Assembly: GCF_016632335.1 (NCBI RefSeq)
Contig: NZ_JAEPBG010000001.1
Coordinates: 186,001 to 250,000, forward strand
Origin: Noviherbaspirillum pedocola
GTDB taxonomy: Bacteria; Pseudomonadota; Gammaproteobacteria; Burkholderiales; Burkholderiaceae_D
Length of the DNA: 64,000 nt
Direction: 5' to 3'
Position 1 is the first letter of the stretch, and every line of letters begins with the position of its first letter. Shown here piece after piece: positions 16,842-26,972 of the stretch. The notes under the pieces are model-generated. The model made no database searches. It worked only from the letters and a program-made list of their open reading frames with translations, and had not been told where the DNA came from. The translations under genes and the position numbers were made by a program.

Positions 16842-18625
16842 TGAACCGCATCGCCTTCCTTGCCTTCGTCATCGTCATGGCGCTGCTGCCGGTGCTGCCG
16901 ACGCCGGAATTCTGGATCACGCTGGCCAATTACATCGGCCTGTACGCCATCGTCGCGCTCGGCCTGGTGCTGCTGACCGGCGTGGCCGGCCTCACCTCCT
17001 TTGGCCAGGCGGCCTTCGTCGGCCTTGGCGCCTATGCCACCGCGTGGCTCGGCACGCAGTTCGGCGTCTCGCCCTGGCTGGGCCTGCTGGCTGGACTGGC
17101 CATCACCGCTATCGCCGCGCTCACCATAGGCGCGATCACGATGCGGCTGTCAGGCCACTATCTGCCGCTGGGCACCATCGCCTGGGGCCTGTCGCTGTTC
17201 TTCCTGTTCGGCAATCTCGACTTCCTCGGCAAGTACGACGGCATCAACGGCATCCCGCCGATCACGCTCTTCGGCCACGACATGAACAGCGGCCGTGAAA
17301 TGTTTTACCTGATCTGGTTCGTGGTGATCGTCGCCGTGATCGCGCTGGCCAACCTGCTTAACTCGCGCCCGGGGCGCGCAATCCGCGCGCTGCGCGGCGG
17401 CGGCGTGATGGCCGAAGCCATGGGCGTGAACACCGCGTGGATGAAGGTCGCGAGCTTCGTGATCGCGGCGCTTTTGGCAAGCATTTCCGGCTGGCTGTAT
17501 GCGCACCTACAGCGCGCGGTGAACCCGACGCCCTTCGGCCTGAACCAGGGCATCGAGTACTTATTCATGGCCGTCATCGGCGGCGCCGGCCACCTGTGGG
17601 GCGCGGTGCTCGGCGCGACTGTGCTCACGATCCTGAAGGACCAGCTGCAAACCGTGCTGCCGCGCCTGCTGGGCGCGAACGGCAACTTCGAAACCATCGT
17701 GTTCGGCCTCCTGATGGTGCTGCTGCTGCAACGCGCGCGCGAAGGCCTGTGGCCGTATGTGCGCCGGCTGTTTCCACAGCGGCCGCAGGCCGTGGCGCCG
17801 GAAGCCGCGCCTGCGCTGAAGAAACGCGCCCAACCTGAGCCGGGCGGCGTGGTACTGCAGGTGGACCGCGCGCGCAAGCAGTTCGGCGGCCTGGTCGCGG
17901 TCAACGACATGCAGTTCGAAGTGCGCTCCGGCGAGATCATGGGCCTGATCGGCCCGAACGGCGCCGGCAAGTCGACCATGTTCAACCTGGTCACCGGCGT
18001 ACTGCCGGTGACCAGCGGCGAAATCCGCTTCGCCAGCGACGGCGCGCTGCGCCGCATCGACCGCATGCCTTCGCGCAGCATCGTGCGCCTCGGTATTGCA
18101 CGCACCTTCCAGCATGTGCGCCTGATGCCGGGCATGACGGTGCTGGAAAACGTGGCCATCGGCGCGCATCTGCGCGGCAGCCATGGCGATGTCGCGGGCC
18201 TTGCCACCGGCATCCTGCGTTTGAACCGCGCCGAAGAAGACGCGCTGCTGTTCGAAGCGAAGACGCAGCTCGAGCGCGTCGGTCTTGGGCACATGCTGTA
18301 TGAGGAAGCCGGCAGCCTGGCGCTGGGCCAGCAGCGCATCCTCGAGATCGCCCGCGCGCTGTGCTGCGATCCGACGCTGCTGCTGCTCGACGAGCCGGCC
18401 GCGGGCCTGCGCTACAAGGAAAAGGTGGCGCTGGCGGAATTGCTGAGGAAGCTGCGCGCCGAAGGCATGAGCATTCTGCTGGTCGAGCATGACATGGATT
18501 TCGTGATGAATTTGACCGACCGCCTGGTGGTGATGGAATTCGGCACCAAGATCGCCGAGGGTCTGCCTGAAGAAGTGCGTCAGAGCCCGGCGGTGCTGGA
18601 AGCCTATCTCGGCGGCATAGATTGA
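16838..18625 (+). CDS. fused LivM permease and LivG ATPase
   Basis: A 595-residue fusion. Residues 1-310 are a LivM-type permease ([67 protein letters not shown]). After a short Pro/Ala linker, residues 340-595 are a LivG-type ATPase with Walker [10 protein letters not shown] near residue 371, the family-specific [20 protein letters not shown], signature [15 protein letters not shown], and Walker [12 protein letters not shown]. In Escherichia coli these are two proteins; fusions of this kind are known in Burkholderiales. It couples ATP hydrolysis to uptake with LivH and LivF. The start overlaps the livH stop. Confidence 0.92.
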   Translation: MMNRIAFLAFVIVMALLPVLPTPEFWITLANYIGLYAIVALGLVLLTGVAGLTSFGQAAFVGLGAYATAWLGTQFGVSPWLGLLAGLAITAIAALTIGAITMRLSGHYLPLGTIAWGLSLFFLFGNLDFLGKYDGINGIPPITLFGHDMNSGREMFYLIWFVVIVAVIALANLLNSRPGRAIRALRGGGVMAEAMGVNTAWMKVASFVIAALLASISGWLYAHLQRAVNPTPFGLNQGIEYLFMAVIGGAGHLWGAVLGATVLTILKDQLQTVLPRLLGANGNFETIVFGLLMVLLLQRAREGLWPYVRRLFPQRPQAVAPEAAPALKKRAQPEPGGVVLQVDRARKQFGGLVAVNDMQFEVRSGEIMGLIGPNGAGKSTMFNLVTGVLPVTSGEIRFASDGALRRIDRMPSRSIVRLGIARTFQHVRLMPGMTVLENVAIGAHLRGSHGDVAGLATGILRLNRAEEDALLFEAKTQLERVGLGHMLYEEAGSLALGQQRILEIARALCCDPTLLLLDEPAAGLRYKEKVALAELLRKLRAEGMSILLVEHDMDFVMNLTDRLVVMEFGTKIAEGLPEEVRQSPAVLEAYLGGID

Positions 18626-18636
18626 ACGCACAAGCA

Positions 18637-19386
18637 ATGAGCACACCCATACTCGAAGTGACCGACCTGCATGTGGCCTATGGCAAGGTCGAAGCGCTGC
18701 ACGGCGCCAATCTCACCGTGCATCCGGGCCAGATCGTCACCGTGATCGGCCCCAACGGCGCGGGCAAGTCGACGATGATGAACGCGATTGCCGGCGCGCT
18801 GCCAGCCAACGGCGCCATGCGCGGCTCGGTACGGCTGGATGGACATGATATGGCCGGCGTGGCCATAGAAAGCCGCGTTGCGCGCGGCATGTGCCTGGTG
18901 CCCGAGACGCGCGAACTGTTTGCCACGATGAGCGTGGAAGACAATCTGCAGCTCGGCAGCTACCGGCGCTACCGCGCGCGCGAGCGCGGCCACATGGATC
19001 AGCTCGATGAAGTCTATCGCCTGTTCCCGCGCCTGAAGGAGCGGCGCAAGCAGGACGCCGGCACCCTGTCCGGCGGCGAGCGGCAGATGCTTGCCGTGGG
19101 CCGCGCGCTGATGGCCAAGCCGAAGCTGCTGATGCTGGACGAGCCGTCGCTGGGTCTGGCGCCGCTGATCGTGAAGGAAATTTTCCACATCATCGTTGGC
19201 CTCAAGGCCACCGGCGTTGGCATCCTGCTGGTCGAGCAGAATGCGCGCGCGGCGTTGCAGGCGGCCGATCATGCCTATGTGCTGGAGACCGGCGACATCG
19301 CCATGGAAGGCCCGGCGGCGCAGCTGGCGAATGATCCGAAAGTGATTGATACCTATCTTGGGTTGACGCGGAAAGCGGAAGGGTGA
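18637..19386 (+). CDS. livF: branched-chain amino acid-type ABC transporter ATP-binding protein (LivF)
   Basis: A 249-residue ABC ATPase. Walker [10 protein letters not shown] stands at about residues 38-46, the LivF-specific [20 protein letters not shown] follows, then the signature [16 protein letters not shown] and Walker [14 protein letters not shown]. It pairs with the LivG half of the upstream fusion. The chosen ATG at 18637 lies 11 bases after the fusion stop; a TTG at 18622 that overlaps that stop is an alternative start and would add five residues. The transporter operon ends here. Confidence 0.92.
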   Translation: MSTPILEVTDLHVAYGKVEALHGANLTVHPGQIVTVIGPNGAGKSTMMNAIAGALPANGAMRGSVRLDGHDMAGVAIESRVARGMCLVPETRELFATMSVEDNLQLGSYRRYRARERGHMDQLDEVYRLFPRLKERRKQDAGTLSGGERQMLAVGRALMAKPKLLMLDEPSLGLAPLIVKEIFHIIVGLKATGVGILLVEQNARAALQAADHAYVLETGDIAMEGPAAQLANDPKVIDTYLGLTRKAEG

Positions 19387-19392
19387 GCGGTT

Positions 19393-19779
19393 CTACGACC
19401 CCAGCTGTTGCGCAAACTCTCGCAACCAGGGGTCGATATGAGCAAGATCGAAGGTCCCGGCTTCCAGCATTGCAATCATCTCGGCGTGGATTTGCAAAGG
19501 CGCCCTGCGCAAACGCCAGCCATTGATTCTTAGAAAGACGTCCACGACCGCAAAGGCAATGCGCTTGTTGCCGTCCACGAAAGGATGATTGATCGCGAGA
19601 CTCTCGAACAGGGCAGCTGCTTCGGCAAGGATATCGGCGTAGTAGCCGGACTGAGGACGGAACAGCGCAGCTTCCAATGCAGCAGGATCGCGCAAGCCCT
19701 TTGCTCCGCCGTAGCGCTGCAAAAGCAGCGCGTGCATGCCCAATACATCGCTAACCCTGAGGTAATCGCGGCGGGACAT
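19393..19779 (-). CDS. doc: Doc-family toxin (Fic fold)
   Basis: A 128-residue Fic/Doc protein. The core motif HPFVDGNKRIAF starts at His65 and matches the Fic consensus HxFx(D/E)GNxR, with LGMHALLLQRYGGAKGLRDP in front, as in Doc toxins. Doc of phage P1 phosphorylates elongation factor Tu, while other Fic proteins transfer AMP; the sequence here looks like the Doc group. The gene follows its antitoxin gene by six bases on the same strand. It converges on livF. Confidence 0.88.
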   Translation of the reverse strand: MSRRDYLRVSDVLGMHALLLQRYGGAKGLRDPAALEAALFRPQSGYYADILAEAAALFESLAINHPFVDGNKRIAFAVVDVFLRINGWRLRRAPLQIHAEMIAMLEAGTFDLAHIDPWLREFAQQLGS

Positions 19780-19785
19780 GGTGGT

Positions 19786-20016
19786 TTACTTGGCGAGTTC
19801 TCGATACAGGCTATCGAATTCTTCCAGGCTGGATGCAAAAGCGTCCATCACATGCTTGCGTCCCCCGCCCTCCTGCTGGCGCTCGACATACTCGCGCAGG
19901 GCATCATCCATCACAGCCTGAACTTCGCGTCCCTGATCCTTCGCTATCTGCCGCAACTTCTCCAGGAGTTCTGGCTCAGCTTGAGAAACAAAGCTTTCGC
20001 GCACCGGGTTTGCCAT
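19786..20016 (-). CDS. antitoxin of the Doc-family pair
   Basis: A 76-residue protein directly upstream of doc. It starts MANPVRESFVSQAEPELLEK and continues with a helix (LRQIAKDQGREVQAVMDDAL) that resembles a small ribbon- or helix-type DNA-binding antitoxin, then an acidic tail (SSLEEFDSLYREL) of the kind that folds onto a toxin. The ATG at 20016 has a GGAGATACCC site; the frame extends to 20112 but no better start is evident. The antitoxin role is inferred from size and position. Confidence 0.72.
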   Translation of the reverse strand: MANPVRESFVSQAEPELLEKLRQIAKDQGREVQAVMDDALREYVERQQEGGGRKHVMDAFASSLEEFDSLYRELAK

Positions 20017-20168
20017 GGGTATCTCCATTCTTGGATCGACGGGCCATGATAATTCAAACGGGTGGTCGTTGGCTTGCGGCATGGGCCTCACAGCAGGCCA
20101 AGGCCAAGGCAACGGTCATTCGTCCACCAACCTGTAAGGCGCAGAGGTGAGCGGTTTCCCAGCGCCGC

Positions 20169-23100
20169 CTACCTCTGCATCGCCTCCCACACCTTCTGCA
20201 GCCGCTTCGTCGACACCGGCATCGGCGTCCTCAGCTCCTGCGCGTACAGCGACACCCGCAATTCTTCCAGCAGCCAGCGGTACTCGACCATCTTCGGATC
20301 GCGCGCCGCCGCGCCCTTCTGCGCGCGCTGCCAGGGCGCGGCAGCAGCCTGCCATTCGGCCATGAGCTTCGCATCACGCGCCGGGTCGGCGCGCAGCTTG
20401 TCCAGGCGCACATTGATCGCCTTCAGATAACGCGGGAAATGCGCGAGCTGCGCATAGTCGTTGTCGGCGATGAAGCGCTTGGCCACCAGCGCCGCGAGCT
20501 GCGACTGCATATCAGCCACGGCCTGCGCATGCGCGCGCGCGCCCTGCAGCTTCTTCGGCAGCGCATGGTATTCGGCCAGGATCTGCGACGCCAGCCGCGC
20601 GATCTCGTTGACCAGCAGACCGACCCTGCCCTTGCCCGCTTCCTTCCTGGCATTGAATTCCTCGGCATTCTTCGGCAGCGGGTCCTGCATGCAGGCGCGC
20701 TCGATGCCGGCGCGGATGATCTGGTCGCGCAACTCCTCCTGCGTGCCCAGGGCCATGAATTGCATGCCCATCGCCTGCAGCCCCGGAATGTTTTTTTCCA
20801 GGAAGCGGATCTGCTCCTTCAACTGCAACGCGAACAAGCGCAGCAGGCCGTCGTGGTGGATGCGCGCGGCTTCAGCCGGATCGTCAAAAACTTCGAGTTC
20901 GCAATGGCTGCCCCGATCCACCAATGCCGGAAAGCCGATCAAAGTCTGCTTGCCCTGCTGGATTTCCAGCAGCTCGGGCAGTTCGCCGAAGGTCCATGAG
21001 ATCAGGTTCTGATAGGCGCCGGGCTTGCCGTCATCCCTGGTCGCTTCGACTCTGCCGGCTTTGGCGCTCTGCCCGCCCTTGCCCGGCTTGCCGTTCGGTA
21101 CCGTAACCTGCGCCGTGCCATCCGCATCGCCATCCGTGATCGCGGCCTCGGCGGTGAGTTTCTGGAATTGCTCGCGCGCGCGGCCGCCGAGTTCGGCCTG
21201 CAGCGCGGCCAGGTTGCGGCCCATGTCGAGCTGACGGCCATGCTCGTCGATCACCTTGAAGTTCATGAAGTGATGGGCCGGCAGCGTCTCGAGCTTGAAG
21301 TCGGCAATCTTTACCATCACGCCGGTCTGCTCGCGGATATCGGCAATCAATGCGTCGAGCAGTTCGCCGCGGCCGTAGAGCTTGCGCGCTTCGATGCGGT
21401 CGACGAAGCCGGCCGCATACTCGGGCAGCGGCACGCAATGCCGCCGCAGCTTTTGCGGCAGCGACTTGATCAGCAGATGCACCTTCTCCTTCAGCATGCC
21501 CGGCACCAGCCAGCCGGCGCGCTCGGCTGAAACCTGGTTCAGCGCATACAGAGGCACGGTGAGCGTGACGCCATCGCGCGGCGCGCCGGGCTCGAAGTGG
21601 TACGACAGTCCCATTTCGATGCCGGCCACACGCAAGTTCTTCGGAAACAGCTCGGTAGTGATGCCGGCCGCTTCATGCCGCATCAGGTCTTCGCGGTTCA
21701 GGTACAACAGCTTCGGATTCTCGGCCGCTTCCTTGCGATACCAGGATTCAAAAGTCGCGCCGGCATGCACATGCTCGGGCAGATGCTGATCGTAGAAGGC
21801 TTCGATCAGGTGCTCATCCACCAGCACATCAAGGCGTCGTGACTTGTGCTCGAGATTTTCGATCTCGCGCATCAGCTTCAGGTTGTGCGCGAGGAAAGGC
21901 GCGCGCGTGTCGAACTCGCCGCCGACCAGCGCTTCGCGGATGAAGATTTCACGCGCATGCTGCGGATTGAACGCGCCGTAGCGTACCCGGCGCTGGCTGT
22001 AGACCACCAGGCCATACAGCGTCGCGCGCTCCGAAGCCACCACCTGCGCGCCGCGCTTTTCCCAGCGCGGCTCGCCATGCGAGCGCTTGAGCAGATGGCC
22101 GCCGATGCGCTCCAGCCACTCCGGCTGGATCTGCGCCACAGTGCGCGCATACAGCCGCGAGGTTTCCACCAGCTCGGCCGCCATCATCCAGCGGCCTGCC
22201 TTCTTCTGCAGCGGCGAGCCGGGCCAGATATGGAACTTGATGCCGCGCGCGCCGAGGTAAATGCCATCCTCTTCCGACTTGAAGCCGATGTTGCCCAACA
22301 GGCCCGTCAGCAGCGCCGTGTGCAATTGCTCATAGGTCGCCGGTGCGCCGTTCAAGCGCCAGCCCTGCTCTTTCACCAGCGTCATCAGCTGGCTGTGCAC
22401 ATCGCGCCATTCGCGCAGCCGCAATTGCGACAGGAAGTTGGCGCGGCAATTGTCCTGCAGTTGGCGGTTGCTCTTCTTGTGGTCGATCGCGTCCTCGAAC
22501 CAGGCCCAGATCTTCAGAAAGCTGTTGAACTCGGACTTGTCGTCGGCGAACTTCTTATGCGCCTGGTCCGCCGCGGCCTGGGCTTCGATCGGCCTGTCGC
22601 GCGGGTCCTGCACCGACAGCGCTGAGGCAATGATCAGCATCTCAGTCAGGCAATCGCTGGCTTGCGCGGCGAGGATCATGCGGCCCACGCGCGGATCGAG
22701 CGGCAGCTTGGCAAGCTGCTTGCCCAGCGGCGTGAGCGCATTGGCTTCATCGACTGCGCCCAGTTCCTGCAGCAATTGATAGCCGTCGGCGATCGCGCGG
22801 CCCGGCGGCGGCTCGATGAAGGGGAAGGTCTCGACATCCGTCAGGCGCAGCGACTTCATGCGCAGGATGACCGCGGCCAGGGACGAGCGCAGGATCTCGG
22901 GGTCGGTGAATTTCGGGCGCTTCCCGAAATCCTCTTCGTCATACAGCCGTATGCACACGCCCGCGGCGACGCGGCCGCAGCGGCCGGCGCGCTGGTTCGC
23001 CGCCGATTGCGCCACCGGCTCGATCTGCAATTGCTCGACCTTGTTGCGGTAGCTGTAGCGCTTCACGCGCGCGGTGCCGACGTCGACCACGTAGCGTATG

Positions 23101-24095
23101 CCCGGCACCGTCAGCGAAGTTTCGGCGACGTTGGTGGCCAGCACGATGCGGCGCGCGTTCGACGGCTTGAACACCCGCTCCTGCTCTTGCGCGGATAGCC
23201 GCGCGAACAGCGGCAGGATCTCGACATGCGGCGGATGATGCTTGCGCAGCGTCTCGGCGGCATCGCGGATCTCGCGCTCGCCGGGCAGGAACACCAGCAC
23301 ATCGCCGGGACCGAGGCGGCACAGCTCATCGACCGCGTCGGCGATGGCATCCATCAGCTCGCGCGCGCCGCGCTCCTTCTGGGCTGCGGTCTGCTGCGCC
23401 GCGCCGGGCCGGTTTGCGGCCTCTTCCGGCTCGACCGGGCGGTAACGAATCTCGACCGGATACAGCCGGCCCGAGACTTCGATGACTGGGGCCGGCCGCT
23501 CGGGTGAACCAAAGTGGCGCGCGAAGCGCTCGGCATCGATGGTGGCCGAGGTGATGATGATCTTCAGGTCCGGCCGGCGCGGCAGCAATTGCCGCAGATA
23601 GCCGAGCAGGAAATCGATGTTCAGGCTGCGCTCGTGGGCCTCGTCGATGATGATGGTGTCGTAGGCCTTCAGGAGCGGATCGGTCTGCGTCTCGGCCAGC
23701 AGGATGCCGTCCGTCATCAGCTTGACCCAGGCGCCGCGGGTCAGGTTGTCATTGAAGCGCACCTTGAAGCCGACATGCTCGCCCAAAGGCGTGCCGAGTT
23801 CCTGCGCGATGCGGCGCGCGGTGGACGATGCGGCGATGCGGCGCGGCTGCGTATGGCCGATCAAGCCCCGCTCGCCGCGACCGAGCGCGAGACAGATCTT
23901 CGGCAATTGCGTGGTCTTGCCCGAGCCGGTCTCGCCGGAGACGATGATGACCTGGTGCTTGTCCAGCGCCGCCATGATTTCCTCACGGCGGCCGGAGACT
24001 GGCAGCTCTTCGGGAAAGGTGATGGCAGGCAGTGGATTGCGGACTGGCGATGCGGAGGTTTTCCGGAGCGCTTCGCCCTGAGCTTGGTTCTGCAT
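20169..24095 (-). CDS. hrpA: ATP-dependent RNA helicase HrpA
   Basis: A 1308-residue DEAH-box helicase, the usual length for bacterial HrpA. Motif I is GETGSGKTTQLP, motif II is IIDEAHERSLNIDF, motif III is SATIDAERFARHF, and motif VI is AANQRAGRCGRVAAG. The helicase core is followed by winged-helix and OB-fold regions (ASALSVQDPRDRP, FLSQLRLREWRDV) and a long DUF3418 C-terminal part. HrpA acts on structured RNA; in E. coli it has been linked to rescue of stalled ribosomes and mRNA processing. It stands alone with no operon partner. Confidence 0.95.
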   Translation of the reverse strand: MQNQAQGEALRKTSASPVRNPLPAITFPEELPVSGRREEIMAALDKHQVIIVSGETGSGKTTQLPKICLALGRGERGLIGHTQPRRIAASSTARRIAQELGTPLGEHVGFKVRFNDNLTRGAWVKLMTDGILLAETQTDPLLKAYDTIIIDEAHERSLNIDFLLGYLRQLLPRRPDLKIIITSATIDAERFARHFGSPERPAPVIEVSGRLYPVEIRYRPVEPEEAANRPGAAQQTAAQKERGARELMDAIADAVDELCRLGPGDVLVFLPGEREIRDAAETLRKHHPPHVEILPLFARLSAQEQERVFKPSNARRIVLATNVAETSLTVPGIRYVVDVGTARVKRYSYRNKVEQLQIEPVAQSAANQRAGRCGRVAAGVCIRLYDEEDFGKRPKFTDPEILRSSLAAVILRMKSLRLTDVETFPFIEPPPGRAIADGYQLLQELGAVDEANALTPLGKQLAKLPLDPRVGRMILAAQASDCLTEMLIIASALSVQDPRDRPIEAQAAADQAHKKFADDKSEFNSFLKIWAWFEDAIDHKKSNRQLQDNCRANFLSQLRLREWRDVHSQLMTLVKEQGWRLNGAPATYEQLHTALLTGLLGNIGFKSEEDGIYLGARGIKFHIWPGSPLQKKAGRWMMAAELVETSRLYARTVAQIQPEWLERIGGHLLKRSHGEPRWEKRGAQVVASERATLYGLVVYSQRRVRYGAFNPQHAREIFIREALVGGEFDTRAPFLAHNLKLMREIENLEHKSRRLDVLVDEHLIEAFYDQHLPEHVHAGATFESWYRKEAAENPKLLYLNREDLMRHEAAGITTELFPKNLRVAGIEMGLSYHFEPGAPRDGVTLTVPLYALNQVSAERAGWLVPGMLKEKVHLLIKSLPQKLRRHCVPLPEYAAGFVDRIEARKLYGRGELLDALIADIREQTGVMVKIADFKLETLPAHHFMNFKVIDEHGRQLDMGRNLAALQAELGGRAREQFQKLTAEAAITDGDADGTAQVTVPNGKPGKGGQSAKAGRVEATRDDGKPGAYQNLISWTFGELPELLEIQQGKQTLIGFPALVDRGSHCELEVFDDPAEAARIHHDGLLRLFALQLKEQIRFLEKNIPGLQAMGMQFMALGTQEELRDQIIRAGIERACMQDPLPKNAEEFNARKEAGKGRVGLLVNEIARLASQILAEYHALPKKLQGARAHAQAVADMQSQLAALVAKRFIADNDYAQLAHFPRYLKAINVRLDKLRADPARDAKLMAEWQAAAAPWQRAQKGAAARDPKMVEYRWLLEELRVSLYAQELRTPMPVSTKRLQKVWEAMQR

Positions 24096-24199
24096 GAAAT
24101 TCCTGAATACCGGATGCGGGCTTGTTGGCTGGCATCCTCGCTCTGATTGAAAAACGGGTTTGTTCTTTCTGGCGAAGCAAGGGCTCTGTTTCGCGGTGT

Positions 24200-24265
24200 G
24201 TAGGGCGGGCGCAGCCCACGCGTAAAAATCGGTCTGGGTAACGCGTGGCCTGCGCCCACCCTACG
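24200..24265. repeat. GTAGGGTGGGC hairpin repeat, copy 3
   Basis: Left arm GTAGGGCGGGCGCAGCCCAC, right arm reading TGCGCCCACCCTACG, with one or two mismatches to the other copies. It lies in the 391-base intergenic stretch 24096-24486 between hrpA and argA. Apart from this repeat and the argA promoter element at 24474, I see nothing else there. Confidence 0.8.
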
Positions 24266-24473
24266 ATGGAGACCTCCATGATCGCGCCAATGGAAAACCT
24301 GATGGCCGCCGTTTCATTTTGGCGTAAAGGCCTTCCTGTTCGTTCGCATTGAACCCGAGACTCATGCAATCAGCCAAAGGTCCATGCGCAAAGGCGTCGA
24401 TTGCCTGGAGCCATGTCTTGCGCGATTGCCTTACTGACTTGCTTGCCCGAGGCCTGACCTCGCCCGGCCGAAT

Positions 24474-24479
24474 TATAAT
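24474..24479 (+). promoter_or_regulatory. candidate -10 element of argA
   Basis: A perfect TATAAT ends eight bases before the ATG at 24487. If it is the -10 box, transcription would start at or next to that ATG and give a leaderless mRNA. No good -35 box stands at the usual distance, and no ribosome-binding site precedes the ATG. Confidence 0.35.
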
Positions 24480-24486
24480 GCCGCCC

Positions 24487-25797
24487 ATGGATAACCCCCT
24501 TCAGTTCGTACAGTGGCTGCGCTCGGTCGCGCCTTACATACATGCCTTCCGCGGCAAGACCTTCGTCGTCGCCTTTCCCGGCGAGCTGGTGACCGCTGGC
24601 GCCTTGCCCGTGCTGGCGCATGATCTGTCGCTGCTGCATGCGCTCGGCATACGCGTGGTGATCGTGCACGGGAGCCGGCCGCAGGTCGAGGAACAACTGG
24701 CGCTGCGCAATGTGCAGCCGCATTATCACAACGGCATACGCATCACCGATGCCGCGGCGATGGAATGCGCCAAGGAAGCCGCCGGCGAATTGCGCCTGGA
24801 TATCGAAGGCGCTTTCAGCCAGGGCCTGCCGAACACGCCGATGGCGCATGCGGAAATCAGCATCATCTCCGGCAACTTCGTCACCGCGCGGCCGGTCGGC
24901 ATCATCGACGGCGTCGATCTGCAGCTGACCGGGGTTACGCGCAAGATCGCATATGAGACCATTCACCCGATTCTCAATGCCGGCGGCCTGGTGATGCTGT
25001 CGCCGCTGGGCTTTTCGCCGACCGGCGAAGTGTTCAACCTGACGATGGAAGACGTGGCGATGTCGGCCGCGATCGCGCTGCGCGCGGACAAGCTGATCTT
25101 CATCACCGAGACGCCGCTGATGTGCGACGCCACCGGCGCGGAAATCCGCGAAGTCTCGGCGCATCAGGCGCGCGCCATCATCGAAAGCGGCTGCCTGCCG
25201 CCGGACGCGGCCTTCTACCTCGAGCATGCGATACAGGCCTGCATGAAGGGCGTGCCGCGGGCGCATATCGTGCCGTATGCAATGGATGGCTCGGCGCTGC
25301 TGGAACTGTTCACCCATGACGGCGTGGGCACGATGATCTCTTCCGAGCGACTCGAGACGCTGCGCGATGCGGACATCGACGACGTCGGCGGCATCATCAA
25401 GCTGATCGAACCGCTGGAAGCCGATGGCACGCTGGTCAAGCGCGGCCGCGAGCTGATCGAGCGCGAGATCGGTTACTTTTCCGTGATCGAGCACGATGGG
25501 GTGATCTTCGCCTGCGCCGCGCTGTATCCCTTCCCCGAAGAGAAGATGGCGGAGATGGCATGCCTGATCGTCAATCCCGAAGTGCAGGGACAAGGCGATG
25601 GCGAGCGCATGCTGAGCCACATGGAAAGCCGGGCCCGCGCCGCCGGCTTCAGGAAGCTGTTCGTCCTGACCACGCGCACCGCGCACTGGTTTTTGAAACG
25701 CGGCTTCGTGCTGGCCGGCGTCGAAGACCTGCCGAAGAACCGCAAGCACATGTACAACTGGCAGCGCCGCTCACAGGTGCTGATCAAGAATCTTTAA
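24487..25797 (+). CDS. argA: N-acetylglutamate synthase ArgA
   Basis: A 436-residue classic bacterial ArgA, first step of arginine synthesis (acetyl-CoA plus glutamate). The N-terminal amino-acid-kinase-like domain begins FVQWLRSVAPYIHAFRGKTF, with VVIVHGSRPQVEEQLA and GIRITDAA, and senses arginine. The C-terminal GNAT acetyltransferase domain has CLIVNPEVQGQGDGERML as the acetyl-CoA loop, then FVLTTRTAHWFLKRGF. The length matches the family's usual 440 residues. MDNPLQFVQW is the conserved start; an in-frame ATG at 24478 is also possible. yggX follows 15 bases later. Confidence 0.95.
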   Translation: MDNPLQFVQWLRSVAPYIHAFRGKTFVVAFPGELVTAGALPVLAHDLSLLHALGIRVVIVHGSRPQVEEQLALRNVQPHYHNGIRITDAAAMECAKEAAGELRLDIEGAFSQGLPNTPMAHAEISIISGNFVTARPVGIIDGVDLQLTGVTRKIAYETIHPILNAGGLVMLSPLGFSPTGEVFNLTMEDVAMSAAIALRADKLIFITETPLMCDATGAEIREVSAHQARAIIESGCLPPDAAFYLEHAIQACMKGVPRAHIVPYAMDGSALLELFTHDGVGTMISSERLETLRDADIDDVGGIIKLIEPLEADGTLVKRGRELIEREIGYFSVIEHDGVIFACAALYPFPEEKMAEMACLIVNPEVQGQGDGERMLSHMESRARAAGFRKLFVLTTRTAHWFLKRGFVLAGVEDLPKNRKHMYNWQRRSQVLIKNL

Positions 25798-25812
25798 CCG
25801 ATGGAGAATACG

Positions 25813-26085
25813 ATGGCCCGCATGGTCCACTGCATCAAACTCAACCGCGAAGCCGAAGGCCTGGATTTCCCACCCTACCCGGGCGAGCTCGGCAAGCGCA
25901 TCTATGACAACGTGTCCAAGGAAGCCTGGGCCGGCTGGATCAAGCATCAGACGATGCTGATCAATGAAAACCGCCTGAACCTGGCCGACGTGCGCGCGCG
26001 CAAATACCTGGCCACGCAGATGGAACGCCACTTCTTCGGCGAAGGCGCGGACATGGCGCAAGGCTACGTGCCGCCGGCGGACTGA
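25813..26085 (+). CDS. yggX: YggX-type iron(II)-trafficking protein
   Basis: A 90-residue protein with the full YggX pattern: [20 protein letters not shown] with the conserved cysteine Cys7, [19 protein letters not shown], the block [14 protein letters not shown] and the end MERHFFGEG. YggX protects iron-sulfur enzymes and limits damage from oxidative stress in enterobacteria. The start at 25813 has a GGAG site. It follows argA closely and is closed by a terminator at 26100. Confidence 0.95.
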   Translation: MARMVHCIKLNREAEGLDFPPYPGELGKRIYDNVSKEAWAGWIKHQTMLINENRLNLADVRARKYLATQMERHFFGEGADMAQGYVPPAD

Positions 26086-26099
26086 GCCTGCCGCACCGG

Positions 26100-26124
26100 C
26101 CCGTTCGCAATGGACGGGTCTTTT
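26100..26124 (+). terminator. Rho-independent terminator after yggX
   Basis: A seven-base stem (CCCGTTC / GGACGGG, one G-U pair) with a five-base loop is followed by TCTTTT. It lies 15 bases after the yggX stop. Confidence 0.7.
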
Positions 26125-26249
26125 GAATCTTCTCCGAACAGGGCCGCCCTTTCTTCCTCGCGGCCCTTGTTGTTGCGCAGCGTCTTCGTCATCTGCGCAG
26201 GCCTTGAAACAGTGGCGCTCACTGCTGGCTTAGCAATAGGCCACGCTCT

Positions 26250-26773
26250 CTACATATGGCTCTGCGACAGCGCCGCGACCTCATGGTGGCCCTGCTTGCG
26301 CGGCGTGCATCAGAGCGGTCCGGCCTTTCTCAACGTAATTCGATAGCCTTGCATGCACATTCGCCTTCGCCGCAAGCAGCGCCTTGACGACCTCGGCATG
26401 TCCGCTGTACGCCGCCTGCATCAAGGGGGTCAAGCCTTCCTTATTACCGATGCCCCCCGCCCTCAACTCCACCTTGGCGCCCGCCTTCAGCAAAGCGCGC
26501 GGCATCGGCATGACCGCGTTTCGCCGCCAGCATCAATGCCGTCAAGCCGCTCTTCGCCTCCACCGCCGCCGCGCTCGCCTGGCGCGTGGCCAGCATCGTC
26601 GCGAGCAGGCCGACGTCGCCATTGCGCGCGGCATCGAAGAAGGCTTGCGGCGTTTCGACCGAGCGGATTTGCAGTTGCGGTGCGCCCGCCGGCGGGGGAT
26701 TGGCCGCGCGTTGCTGACTCGCGGCGGGAAGGATGTTCGAGGAATACTGCGGCTGCGTGCGGCTGGCTTGCAT
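26250..26773 (-). pseudogene. ankyrin-repeat protein broken by two frameshifts
   Basis: Three frames together spell one ankyrin protein. The first (start 26773) gives TPQAFFDAARNGDVGLLATM and SGLTALMLAAKRGHADAAR. At the GC run 26495-26502 the ankyrin consensus moves to another frame (ALLKAGAKVELRAGG, then LTPLMQAAYSGHAEVVKALL). Near 26290 it moves again: the frame reaches a stop after ALMHAAQAG, while a one-base change would continue as HHEVAALSQSHM to a TAG at 26250. The first break corresponds to two missing bases of a GC repeat and the second to one extra G. It may be a decayed gene or contain sequencing errors. Ankyrin repeats mediate protein binding; the original role is unknown. Confidence 0.75.
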
Positions 26774-26972
26774 GATCGGTGCTCCTCCGCCTGGTCAGGG
26801 TTCGTGGAATGCCAACGCGTCCGCATCGCGGTAGCGGCGAGGCGGGCCTGAGTGATCGGAGGAGGAGGCGCGTTGAAACGAGGCGCTGCGGGCGCAGCGC
26901 GGGGGAGCGTTCAGCGCGCGGCCATGCGGAGATATGGCCGGCGCCGTGCGTTCAGAGTAGAAATGGCATCGA

